DNA from: Physcomitrium patens
Taxonomy: Eukaryota > Streptophyta > Bryopsida > Funariales > Funariaceae
Assembly: GCF_000002425.4 (NCBI RefSeq)
Contig: NC_037263.1
Location: 4,371,199-4,435,198 of the forward strand
Reading direction: 5' to 3'
Length of the DNA stretch: 64,000 bases
This document shows, in pieces, positions 30,670 to 41,614 of this stretch. How positions within the stretch are numbered: position 1 is the stretch's first letter; each line of letters begins with the position of its first letter. The notes under the pieces were generated by a model that ran no database searches, had not been told where the DNA came from, and saw nothing but the letters and a program-made list of their open reading frames with translations. The translations under genes were made by a program, and so were the position numbers.

Positions 30670-31017
30670 ATGGATAGCCAAGATACTACACTTGTCATGT
30701 CATCTCAAGCAACTAGCTCACGAAGACGATCGTGAGATGAAGAACCGCCTGCACCACGACGACGTCGAAGGATTCCGAGCAACAGATCGCTGGTGATTGT
30801 ATTTGAGGTCGAGCCTGCCTACAATGGTCAACCAGAAGGAGTGTTTGCAGGACAATTTCACAATGAAGACACGGAGGTTCATGCTTGGTCAGAAGTTGAA
30901 GGCGTGGGCCACTACCGTTGGCTTCAAGGACCATTGAATCACTTGCCTCGTGAACAACAATTGGAGTTCATAGCAGAGGTTATGCGACAGATCTTCATTT
31001 TCTTGCTTTGGTATTGA
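30670..31017 (+). pseudogene. CHR2 ORF3 (extra 3' ORF, family unknown)
   Basis: The ATG at 30670 lies 145 nt after pol and the ORF ends 50 nt before the 3' LTR. It encodes 115 codons with one TGA at 30733 (CGA to TGA). The N-terminus is Ser/Arg-rich and then strongly basic (PPAPRRRRRIPSNRS). The conserved part reads VIVFEVEPAYNGQPEGVFAG, EVHAWSEVEGVGHYRWLQGP, LPREQQLEFIAEVMRQIF and ends FLLWY. CHR1 has the same ORF (11228-11581). I know no matching domain; a nucleic-acid-binding or cofactor role is only a guess. Confidence 0.7.
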
Positions 31018-31053
31018 CTGACGATAACATTGCTTCTCGGAGACCTCGAAGCT

Positions 31054-31067
31054 AAAAGAGGAGGTGA
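31054..31067 (+). other. CHR2 polypurine tract
   Basis: AAAAGAGGAGGTGA lies directly before the 3' LTR. Confidence 0.7.
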
Positions 31068-31539
31068 TGTTAGGGACATAGTCCTTAGACCTTTCTAGAG
31101 ACAAGTTTCTAGAACCTTCTAGAAAGAAGTCTTTAGAAACTTCTAGAAGATTCCTTGAATATTCTCTTAGAATATTCTTCAAAGATTCTTTAAAGATTCT
31201 TTGAAGATTCCCTAAAGATTCCTTTAGAAGGCTCTAGAAGATTCTTAGAATATTCTAATAGATTCTAGGAAGTTACTTGAGAAGCTTCCTTGCTCTTGGG
31301 TAGTTGCTCGAGAAGCTTCATAGTTCTTGGGAAGCTTCTTGATGCGCTTCCTTAGAACCATAGGCCAGTAGTATATATAGGAGTCGAGGCTGAAGAGTTC
31401 TTCAGTCTTGACAACACATCTCTTGGAGTTCTAGCTCACCTTTCTGGTGTTGTTCTTGTACTCATCTGTTTAATCTAGTTCTGCCACTTCTTCTTGAACT
31501 TCTTGTTAGATTTCAAGTCTGTATTTTGTGTCCGTGACA
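31068..31539 (+). repeat. CHR2 3' LTR (472 bp), mosaic
   Basis: U3 (31068 to about 31414) matches the CHR2 5' LTR. From 31415 (ACACATCTCTTGGAG) to the end it matches the CHR1 LTR instead. The flanking target duplication ATGTA is intact. Confidence 0.9.
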
Positions 31540-32988
31540 ATGTAGCTCTGATAAACGATTTGCCAAATTTTCTATCACAGGATTATCAAGTTATAAAAAG
31601 TCAAGAGTATCAAATCATAGATGGTAACCATAATTAACAAAGATAAATATTTGTTGCATAGAAGAATATATTGTATTATTATAAGCAAACTCAACCAATG
31701 GAAAAATAATTTTCTAATCATCTTGTTGATAATTGATGATATATTTTAAGTATTGCTCCAAAACTTGATTTACATGCTATGTTTGTACATCAATTTGAGG
31801 ATGAAAGGCCAAAGAGAGCTTTATATCTACTTTTAAAATCTTAAAAAAGGTTCTCTAAAATCTTGATACAAATTGAGTCCTCCTATCTAATGTAATATTT
31901 TTTAACAATCTGTGATATTAATAGATATTGTCAGAAAAAAGCTTGATATTTTCTTCACTTATGATAGATTTTGTGCATAGTACAAAATGTATCATTTGGT
32001 ATAACGATCTACTATCACAAATATAGAATCACACAAATCTAAGACTGAAAGATCCATAATAAAATCTATAGAAATAAAAGACCATAATTGTTCTAGAATA
32101 GGTAATGGCTAAAATAGTCCATAAGGTCAATGATAAGGAATTTTTAACCTTGAATAAATATTACATGATTAAACAAAGTCTTTCATAGCTTTTCATATTT
32201 GCGGCCATCAAAAATCTTTAGATATTAGTTACAAAGTCTTGTTGTATCCAAAATATTCTGCCCCTAGAAAGTCGTGATGTGCTTGAAGAACACGTAAACA
32301 TGCTTCTCCTTCTAGAACATATAGGCATCCTTAGAAATAAAGTAGGTTGTTCTTGAACTCAAATTTGAAAGTATGATAAGACTTAGAAGAAGTATTCTTG
32401 ATATCACAAATAAGAGGACCAGAAGATATACTTGATTGAATTTACTTAGAAAATGTTGAATCAATAGTTAATGTTGATTTCACTGCTCAAAGATGAAATT
32501 ATTCTAGCTTTAATAAAATTCGCCTTTGTTGATCAAAAGCTGCATTTTCTTCTTTTGATACAAGATAGGAACGTTTAAAAAGAGCATCACACAAATCTTG
32601 TTGTTTTTCTAATCCATAAGTGATATTGAACTTGAATTTTGACAAAAACATGCTTCAACGAGTTTAGTGACAATTCAAAATACATGCTAATATAAAATAC
32701 TTAAGGTTCTTATAAAATATATCTATATATATATATATATATATATATGATGATTAGATTGGAAGAGCCTTCTAGATAATGACCCCAATCTTAAAAAAAT
32801 CTACAATTATAAGTATTTTTTTATAGATCTCATAGTTAATCTTGACTACTAAAAAATTTATAAAATAGAAAGCTATTATGTGAAGCTTATCATTTTTTCC
32901 TATTTGTGACAAAATACACCTATTGTAAAATTCAATGCATATGTTTCTATAAAAAATGCCTTGAAAAAATTAACGTTATCATATGGCA
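31540..32988 (-). pseudogene. OLD1 RNase H and integrase remains
   Basis: Minus-strand reading gives RNase H scraps near 32950-32500 and integrase near 31800-31545. Examples are VNQVLEQYLKYIINYQQDD, PLVEFAYNNTIYSSMQQ and NPVIENLANRLSELH. Many stops and frameshifts are present. The left edge is the CHR2 target site. Confidence 0.75.
32724..32748. repeat. (TA)n microsatellite
   Basis: A pure TA run of about 25 bp lies in decayed OLD1 sequence. Confidence 0.9.
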
Positions 32989-34295
32989 TGTTTTACAATC
33001 TGAGAATACACTAGGTACTTAGTTGTAGAGAGTTTAGCTTTGGCTTATATATAATGTCTTACCTCCCAAAAATCCCTTTATCTTGTACAAAAGCTCAAAT
33101 TACAATATAATCCTTCAAAATATTTTCTTTTTGTAAAAAATATTTTTACTTTGAACTTTCGAAATTCATATCTCTTGATCCAACTGTTCAATTTTTTTCA
33201 AATTTCTATAGATTCTATCTTTAAGTTTTACTACAAAAAAAATTAATTATAAATCTATTACTAATCTTTTGGCATCTTTAAAATCCTAGTAGGTGCTCCA
33301 AACCTTAATCTATAAGGATCCAAAAATTATTTTCCTTATATCCCAAAAATCCAAAATCCAAATACCACAAAACTTATACATTAAGTTTAATAACATGAAA
33401 ATACAAATTCTTAAAAAATTTTAGCTAAAATCTTATCAAATTGTACAAGATATAGCTTAAAATATAACCATTAGCAATTCAAGTCACTTACTACTCATTA
33501 GATTCCAAGTACCAATTTCAACTTCTAATATCTCCTTTAATCTAGCTTAGAATTCATTAAAAAATATGCATATAGTATAGCTGAAAAAGTGCTCTCTTCA
33601 ATCTCAGTCGCCGATCCTCTGTTGTTTTCTATATGAATGAGTTATATCCAAAAAAGTGACAATAGGTACAAAATCAACACCTTAACTTTGAGCACCCATA
33701 TTTCTTTCATATAAACTCCAAATCATACAAAATTTATACCAAAATCATAACCAAAAATCTAAACTTGCTAATCTTAGCCTCCAAAAGCTTGAATGGCTTG
33801 AAAGTATAATCCTAATCTCTAATACGGCCTTGAAAAGCCTCTTTGAAGCCCATTGGGCATGATTTTTAGCCAAAAGGAATGGATATTTTATCATCCATCT
33901 CCATTCATCCATATAGATGCCATTAACTCTCTTTTTTCTACCAAAATCCCTCTCCAATTCTTTTCTTTATAAGATTTCATAATATATTCCCTAAACTCCA
34001 TATAAAAGAAATAAAATAAGACTTTAAGGGTCATTAATATCTAACAAAGGTGATTCTAAATATTTAAAAGTTACTACTAATAAGATCAACTTCAAGGTCA
34101 TTATCAAAAGAAAATAAAGTTATCTAAATTCTAATAGAAGCCCTTTTAAACAACCTCTTTTTGAATTAGTAATCTATCCACATCCTATAACTAACAAAAA
34201 TCTACTAACATGGCTTTCACTATATTGTCTAGTATATTGTATATTAAATATATAAATCCATTATTTTCACATGGTAGCCAAATCACAACATGACA
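32989..34295 (-). repeat. solo LTR H2 (about 1.3 kb)
   Basis: It is the reverse complement of H1 over its length; a shared segment is CATGCCCAATGGGCTTCAAA. Sense termini are TGTCATG...AAAACA, with a TATATATAAG box near the end. It splits OLD1 between RT and RNase H. I could not find a convincing target duplication (TGGCA against ATACA). Confidence 0.65.
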
Positions 34296-35230
34296 ATACA
34301 ATACAAGATTGGTGTAAAAATAAATGTCAACTTCAAAGCTTCAAAAGATACTTTAGCTTCTTTGTTCTAATCAAGTTTTTCTTTGCATGTGAAACGTATA
34401 ATAGGAGTTGCAATTTAAAAAAAAAATCTTAATGAAGATCCAATAGTAATTGACAAATTCTAAAAATTATTGTACATCTCTTATTATTCTTGAAATCTTT
34501 CAATTTATAACAGTTTGAACCTTCTTCAAATCCATCATAAGTCCTTCGTTGGAAATGATATATCTTAGAAAGTCAACTTTAGTGAAGAATATATATTTTT
34601 CTAATTTAGCATATAATCTCGTATCTCTAAGTTTTTGTAATACATGATAAATATGAATTTTATGCTCTTTTATATTTTTAGTATAGATTAAAATGTTGTT
34701 TAAATCGTAGACAACATTATCTAGAAACTTACAAAAAATATCATTCATAAGATATCAAAAAGCAGTTGATGCATTCCTGAGTCCAAAAAACATGATATTA
34801 TATTTAAAGTGTCTATACCTTATTTGAAATACAGTCTTCTATTCATCTCCTTTTTTAATGCAGACCAAGTTGTATACACTTTGTAGATTTATTTTTGAAT
34901 AAATCTTAGTTTCATTTAATTAATCAAGAAGTTTAGATATCAAGAATAAAGGATATCTATTCTTAATGGCAATTTTACTGAGTCCTTGATAATCTATGCA
35001 CATTTGCAATGATCCATCTTTTTTCTTCACAAATAAGATAGGAGCTTTTATAGGAGATTTTGATTGATATATAAAATTCTTTGCTAAGTTCTCATAATTA
35101 TACTTTTTGAGTTCAGGCAACTCATTTTGTCATAAATTACAGATTGGACCAAATGGTGGATGACTTCCTTCTTTAAGATTGATTGATATATCATACGGAT
35201 GATGCTCTAAGAGGATATTTGTATTCTTCT
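34296..35230 (-). pseudogene. OLD1 reverse transcriptase remains
   Basis: Minus-strand pieces read [40 protein letters not shown], then VYDLNNILIYTKN and RLYAKLEKYIFFTKVDFL. The catalytic box LDD has become LNN. The frame is broken by several stops. It lies between protease and solo LTR H2. Confidence 0.8.
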
Positions 35231-35339
35231 TCTCAAAAATATCTTAAAAGTCTTAATATTAACTTGAAATATTACTTGAAGTCTTTCTATCATTAAAAAT
35301 GGATGTGGCATAAATAAAAAAAAATGTGATTCTTCTTTT

Positions 35340-35881
35340 GCAACATGCAAGAAAGCTTTTGTACCTACAAATATGGGTTTGGCTATACTAGACTCATGGC
35401 CTTCTATAAAACTTTTAATAATAGTCTATAAAAAGTTAAATTTATTAAAAATCTAATCTATTAGAAGATTATAATTTTTTAGTTGCAATTAACTTAAAAT
35501 AACTAGATTAGAGGGAGACCTAATTATATTAAAAATTATGCAACTATTATGAATATTTATTACTATATCTATAGGAAGTATTTTATGAATAATATTTCTA
35601 GAAGATAATGGATGGCCATCTATGACTTCTACATATATGGATTTAGTTTTTTGTACTAATTATATTCTATGGTTTTTAATAAAGTCTTTATCTAAAAAAT
35701 AAGTTGAGGCTTTTGAATCTATCAAGGTAGAGGCTTTTGAATCTATCAAGGCAGAGGCTTTTGAATCTATCAAGGCAGAGGCTTTGTGATTATTAAGTCC
35801 TAAATACACATCTATTATAAAATAAGGAGAGGATTCTAAAGAAAGGATAGGTCCTTTATTTATATAAGATTCTACTTGCAT
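35340..35881 (-). pseudogene. OLD1 protease with triplicated active-site motif
   Basis: The minus strand reads MQVESYINKGPILSLESSPY, then ALIDSKAS three times, then TYFLDKDFIKNHRI. The 24-bp unit is repeated at 35706-35729, 35730-35753 and 35754-35777. The motif corresponds to LLDSGAS, with Gly replaced by Lys as in CHR0. The rest runs toward the RT with stops. Confidence 0.75.
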
Positions 35882-35889
35882 GGTCCCTA

Positions 35890-36890
35890 TTAAAGCTAGA
35901 CAAATTTATTTTTTGATATTTTTTCATCTTAGACAATTGTACTACTTATTTTTTAATTATCTTGTTTCTTTGGATAATATTGAGAAGTGCTCTTAGCTTC
36001 TCCATGATATAAATATAGTTCCTCTTGACAACTATAAGTCTCTTCTTATTTAGTAAGATGTTTAAAATATACCTTATCAATTTGCATGTCTTTTACTTAC
36101 AAATTTTTAGATTGAGAGATTATCGGTATTGTCATTAAAGTATAATAATACGGAGGTTCTCTTGCATGATTCTCAAATTGAAATTAAAAAATCCAACTAT
36201 CATATTTTAAAAGAAAGTCAATTCCTTGACTCAATGTTTGAAGATCAAGTAAGTTGAACATCAATTTTTTTACCTCATATTCTAATCTGTAGAAAAATTG
36301 GTTGATAATGGCAGCATCATCCCACTTGACATCAGTTGCTAGTTATTAAAATTATGAAGTGTATGATTTCATTGATCAATTGCCTTGATAAAAGATACAA
36401 ATCTTATTGGTTGCAACACAAATTGCATCATGTTCTTCATATTTAGATTGAAATTCTACTAAAAAAATCTCTAATATTAGATCTTATCATTCAAAAAAAG
36501 ATGAAAACTATGATAATTCTAAACTTGAAAGAAGTGTACCAATGAATGTAACTTGTAATTCTAATGATGGATAGCTTTAGAATCAAAGTTCAATCACAAT
36601 CTATACTTGATTAATAAATCTTCAAAACTTGGATCTTGTGCCATCAAACTTCTTGGATAAGGCAACTCTGAGTTTTCTAATACTAGAAGAATATTCTAAT
36701 ATAAAAAAAAAGATGTGATTTGGTGTAGATTTTGAAGCGGTTCCAATCATGTCTGTATCTTCAATTCTTGTTATTTTTATTGCTCTTGGTGGCAATAAAT
36801 TGAATTCATGCATTACAAGCATTAATTCCTTCAATTGTTCTTGCATTTGTGCCATTGCATTCTTTATTTCAAGAAGCTTTGGCATAATAA
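35890..36890 (-). pseudogene. OLD1 gag remains
   Basis: Minus-strand MPKLLEIKNAMAQMQEQLKE at 36885 leads to KLRVALSKKFDGTRSKF and, with stops, further core fragments such as VKWDDAAIINQFFYRLEYEV. It is homologous to CHR1 and CHR2 Gag. No intact zinc knuckle is readable. Confidence 0.75.
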
Positions 36891-36959
36891 TACTTAAAAA
36901 AAATGTCTAATATTGCTCGAGACAAGTAGAAAAGAAGACTTTAGAAGAATGAAATACTA

Positions 36960-37069
36960 ATAATAATATTAATTTAGAAGAGAGTAATTTACAACTTCTA
37001 ATATGCTTATATCTTATTAAGAAAAAGAGATAATCCACTCTTAATCAAAAGAAGATAAAGGTCTAATAT
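36960..37069 (-). promoter_or_regulatory. OLD1 leader with decayed hairpin module
   Basis: On the minus strand TTAGAAG, a loop TTGTAAATTACTCT-like, and CTTCTAA repeat the leader hairpin of CHR1/CHR2 with matching changes on both arms. An upstream GGATTATCTCTTT hairpin is also present. Confidence 0.6.
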
Positions 37070-37639
37070 TGTAAGTATACTCTTTTTAATCTATCAAAGA
37101 AATGAACTCAAAAAGATGCATAAATCTGAAAAATCTGTGTTAAAAGAAAAATAAATAAAAAAAAAATAAAAATATGTATATTAAAAAGAAACTAGAATTA
37201 CTATTGCTAAAAGATAAGAAAACTAGAGACTCTTGAATCTAGACTAGAAGCAAGAAAAGAATTGACAAGAATGAAGAAGGCTTCACTCTTGCCATTATAT
37301 ATACTATCTACTTAGGATCTTTGTGGCAACATTCTATTGGACCTCTAAAAACATATTGACTTTGCAAGACACATATTTTGACTTATAAAGCAAGTTTTCT
37401 ATGTAAGTACCACATAGTTAGCTTGTTTTATAAACTATCAATACATGTGGCACATAGATAGTTTGTTGATCAAGTTTTTAACCTATCAATCAACTACAAA
37501 CATATATAAAGTCAAAACAACATCCAAGAAGCTTCTAAAAAGCTTCTCTAAAAGGTATTATGAAATTAATTTACTTTTACCTAATTCTACATGTTCATAT
37601 TACTTAGATAATGATTACAATAGGTATATATTCATGACA
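37070..37639 (-). repeat. OLD1 5' LTR (about 570 bp)
   Basis: Its right edge is the sense start TGTCATGAAT. It matches 47686-48245 and 40899-41451. It includes GAAGCTTC-type half sites and a TATATATA-like box before AAGAGTGAAGCC-type R sequence. The left edge is approximate. Confidence 0.75.
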
Positions 37640-40600
37640 TCCATTCAAAATCTCCAACAACAGCTCTAATCTTATTTGTGAAGAAAAAAGATGCATCTCT
37701 ATGGATGTGTATAGACTATTGAGAACTATCAAGATCACTATCAAAAATATGTATATTTTATCTTTAATTTCAAAATTTCTTGACCATTTCAATAAACTAA
37801 GATTACACAAAAATGGATCTATTATGAGCATACAATCTAGTTCACATCAAAGAAGGAGATGAATGGAAGACTCTTTTTTGAATTAAGTATAGAAATTTTG
37901 AATATAATTTCATGCCTTTTGGATTCAAAATGCAATAGCAACTTTTTAGCATCTTATCAATGACATTTTTCATGAATTTCTTGATAATTTTATTGTCTAC
38001 TATTTAGATGACATTCTAATCTATTCTAAGAACTCAAAGGAACATGAACTTTATATTTGTTGTATATTACTAAAACTTAGAGATATAAGATTATATACTA
38101 TGATGAAAATTAATAAAAGATTAATTCTAAAGTGTATATTTCACACTACTCAAGTTCACTTTTTAGAATACATTATTTTCAACAAAAGCCTTACGATGGA
38201 TTCTAAAAAGGTCCAAACTATCATACATTGGAAGAACTTAAAATTAATAAAAGATGTACAATGATTTTTGAGATTTGCCAATTAGTACTAGATTTTCATT
38301 AAGAATTTTTTTCAAATTGCAGCTCCACTTACATGTTTCACTTGTAAAAACAAACTTGGATGGAGTAAAAAAGTCCAAATATCATTTGATATTTTAAAAA
38401 AAGAATCTATTTTTATACCAATTTCATATAATATTGATTTTTTTAAGGTATTTTTTATAGAAATAGATGCATTGGACTTTGCTTTGGATATAGTATTGTC
38501 ACAAATGGAAGTAAATAACAAATTCCACTCAATAGCTTTCTATTCTAAAAATATTTCAGCAGTAAAGATTAACTATAAAATCTATAATAAAAAATATCTT
38601 ATAATTATAGATTCATTCTAAAAATGGCATCACTATCTAGAAGGTGCTTTTAACCCACTCACTATATATATGGATCACAAGAATCTCAAGTATTTCATGT
38701 CAATATGCATGTTGAATCATTGCTAGGCTTATTAGAATATGTCATTATCAAGATTTGATTTTAAGATCACATATCGATTCAAAAAATAATAAGGTTTATC
38801 AAATTCACTTTCTAGATGTTTTAATCTTGCATCAAAAGATGAAAATGCAACTTTTGATCAATAAAGAATGGTCATCTTGAAGTCCAAGCAATTTCATTTT
38901 CAAGCAAAAAAATCAACATTGACTATGGATTCATCTTTTTTTAAGAAAATTCTTTCAATTATGTATTTTGATCCTCTTATTTATTATATTAAAGATATTT
39001 ATTTTAATTCTCATGATATTTCTAAGTTTAAATTCAAGAATAACCTATTCTATTTTAAAGGTTGTCTGTGTGTTTCAAAAAGAGAAGTACATTTATGTAT
39101 TCTTCAAGATCATCACAACTTTCTAGCAATATGACATTTTGCATATAATAAGATTTTAAAACTATTATCTGAAGATTTTTGATAGCCACAAATACAAAAG
39201 GATGCAAAAGACTTTGTACAATCATGTGACATTTTTTTAAGTTAAAAATTCCTTGACATTGACTTTATGGACTTTTTTAATCATTTCTTAAAAGAACAAC
39301 TATGGTCTTTTAGTTCTATAGATTTTATCATAGATCTTATAAATTTAAGTTTATATAAATCTATATTTTTGAATTTAGATTACTTCACTAACATGGCACA
39401 TTTTATACTATATATGAAATCTATTTCAAAGAAAGAAACATCTAAGCTTTTTGTTGATAATATCTATAACTATTATGGATTACTAAAAGCTATTATATTA
39501 ATAAAAAAATATAATTTATATCAAGATTTTAGAGAATCATTTTTAAGATATTGAAGGTAGATATAAAATTGACTTTGGCTTTTCATCTTCAAACTAATGG
39601 AAAAAAAAATAAAATAAAATAAATTTTAGAGCAATATTTGAGGTGTACCATTAACTATTATTAATATGATTGGACAATTCTTTTGCCATTAGCAAATTTT
39701 ACATACAATAATTTTCTAAATTCTTCTATTCAATAAACACCTTTCCTTGCCAATTATGATTATCATCTATAATTTGATACTTTTAACTTTTTAAAAGTTG
39801 ATAATCCTGTAGTAAAAGATTTGACAAATTATTTGTCAGAACTACATACAATAATAAAGGAAACTCAAGAACGACAAAATATCAATGCAAATGCCTATTG
39901 CAAGGAACAATATAAGTGACAAGATATGATTACTTTGTTGCAATATCAAGACTATTTGTTCTTGTAACAAATTGGATTATTATAAGTTTAAAATTTTTAT
40001 TATTTGTGAATAAATCAATTCTATTGCTTATTAATAATACCTATCAAAGTCAATAAAGATCCATCTAATATTCCATATATCTTTTTTTAATTCATATAAG
40101 ACAATAGATATACCAAAAAGATAATAAGTGTCACTTCTTCTTATTGAAATAAACAATAATGAAGAATTTAACATTAAAGTCTTAGATTCAATGCAATGTT
40201 GAAATAGGTTAAAATATCTTATTCATTGGTGGAGATATGATATTAGTGAATATACAAAAGATCCAATCATGAATCTTGTAAATATAGCAAAGAAGATTGA
40301 TACTTTTCATTGATGACATCAATCAAAATTAAGGTAAAGGATATTAAATCTTTGCTATAAAAGAATTGTAGTTAAAAAAAATTATATTCAACCTTTTCTT
40401 TATTTGTAACTTTTGTATATTTTTAGTCCTAAAAAGATAAAAAATTAATACCTACCATATTCATCACAAGAGCCATCATTTGTTAAGTTACTGAATAATA
40501 TATTTCTATTATCATAGCCTTTAAGATGACGTAATTGAGATGAAGACCTTTAAAAATAAGATATTATGTTTCAAATGAATGATAAGATTCAACACATTTG

Positions 40601-40898
40601 GTATCATGACCTACGAAGAGACTCTTGATGTTTGGTGATTTATTAGAGATAGGAATGATTCTTGAAGGTATTTTACATGTTTTGTTTGAAGGAAGTTATA
40701 AAGGCCTCAATAATGATCAAATAATATAGTAGTATTTTTGCCTTTGAATAGAATATTATTGGTGGCTTAGAGGATCTATTAACTATCTTAAAAAAAATAA
40801 CAATCAGAGTATGTTATAAATATAATTTGTCATATCTTAGACTCCATCAACATGTGATCACTATTCCTTATGAAACTTATTCTTAAAAGGAGAAATAA
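37640..40898 (+). pseudogene. OLD2 pol remains: RT, RNase H, integrase, chromodomain
   Basis: It begins inside RT, right at the OLD1 insertion ([18 protein letters not shown]). RT continues with HIKEGDEWKTLF and FMPFGF. RNase H follows near 38450-38720 (FFIEIDALDFALDIVLSQ). Integrase lies near 39080-39800 (SIDFIIDLINLSLYKSI, LEQYLRCTINYY). Chromodomain remains lie near 40160-40330 (EFNIKVLDSM, LKYLIHWWRYDISEYTKDP). Stops and AT-shift are heavy. No ORF3 is clearly readable before the LTR. Confidence 0.8.
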
Positions 40899-41451
40899 TG
40901 GCAAAGACATATTTATTCTAATAATAATTTAAATAATATAAATAAATAGAAGTAGATAAAAGTAGATTAATTTAATCATATCTTGTAGAATAGCTTCTTA
41001 GAAGCTTTACAGATATGGTTTTACCTTTATATATTTTTTTAGGTGATTAATAGGTTAGAAACTTGGTTAATAATTTAATCTTGTGTCACTCATATTGATT
41101 GCTTGTGATATAAGCTAACAATATGCCATACATATAAGAAACTTATCTTATAAATTAAAACATGTATCTTATAAATTAGACACATATTGGAGGTTCTATA
41201 AAATATTATTATGTAACTCTTAGGTAGATATTATATATTAAGGCAAGAGTGAAGTCTTCTTCACTCTTATCAATTTTTTTTTTGATTATAATCTAATTTC
41301 AAGTGTCCCTAAACTTCTAGTCTTTGGCAATAGTCATTTCAATTCCAATTTTTTCTTGAATATATATACTTTTTTACTATCATTTTATCATCTCTCTTTG
41401 ATATTTATTTCATTTATTTATGTATGTTCTTTTAGATTTGTATCCTTGACA
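40899..41451 (+). repeat. OLD2 3' LTR (553 bp)
   Basis: It is the reverse complement of the OLD1 and OLD3 LTRs, ending TCCTTGACA. A purine stretch AAAAGGAGA sits just upstream, as expected for a polypurine tract. Confidence 0.78.
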
Positions 41452-41614
41452 ACTAATCAAGAATTTTACAAATATAGCAAAAAAAATCAAAGTTTTTTTT
41501 ATTAACAACATTAATCAAAAGAAATATGAAGAATTAAGCAATTTTTTATAATAAAAAAATGAAATTCAATAATTCATTTTTCTTAGGCACTATAAACCAT
41601 CAACTAGAATACGG
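41452..41614 (+). pseudogene. chromodomain-tail scrap of another chromovirus
   Basis: The sequence AATCAAGAATTTTACAAATA and its continuation resembles the end of the OLD2 chromodomain region (40268-40330). It is probably the element into which OLD2 inserted. Nothing else is readable. Confidence 0.4.

Larger units (their letters stand above)
17771..31539 (+). mobile_element. CHR2: chromovirus hosting FLD1
   Basis: A perfect target duplication, ATGTA, flanks it (17766-17770 and 31540-31544). LTRs start TGTTAG and end GTGATA/GTGACA. Order is LTR, primer site, three leader modules, gag, protease (truncated), FLD1 insertion, RT end, RNase H, integrase, chromodomain, ORF3, polypurine tract and LTR. 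About 0.6 kb of CHR2 (protease-RT linker and most of RT) was lost with the first 0.7 kb of the FLD1 5' LTR. It is inserted in the integrase of OLD1. Confidence 0.93.
16913..37639 (-). mobile_element. OLD1: decayed chromovirus hosting CHR2 and solo LTR H2
   Basis: On the minus strand the order is 5' LTR (37070-37639), leader, gag, protease, RT, solo LTR H2, RNase H-integrase, CHR2, integrase tail-chromodomain and a truncated 3' LTR (16913-17271). The pieces join in the correct order once CHR2 and H2 are removed. It is heavily mutated toward AT. It is inserted in the RT of OLD2, which resumes at 37640. Confidence 0.8.

Noticed and set aside
32984..34300. Target duplication for solo LTR H2
   Set aside because: The flanking 5-mers TGGCA and ATACA do not match, so I did not claim one.
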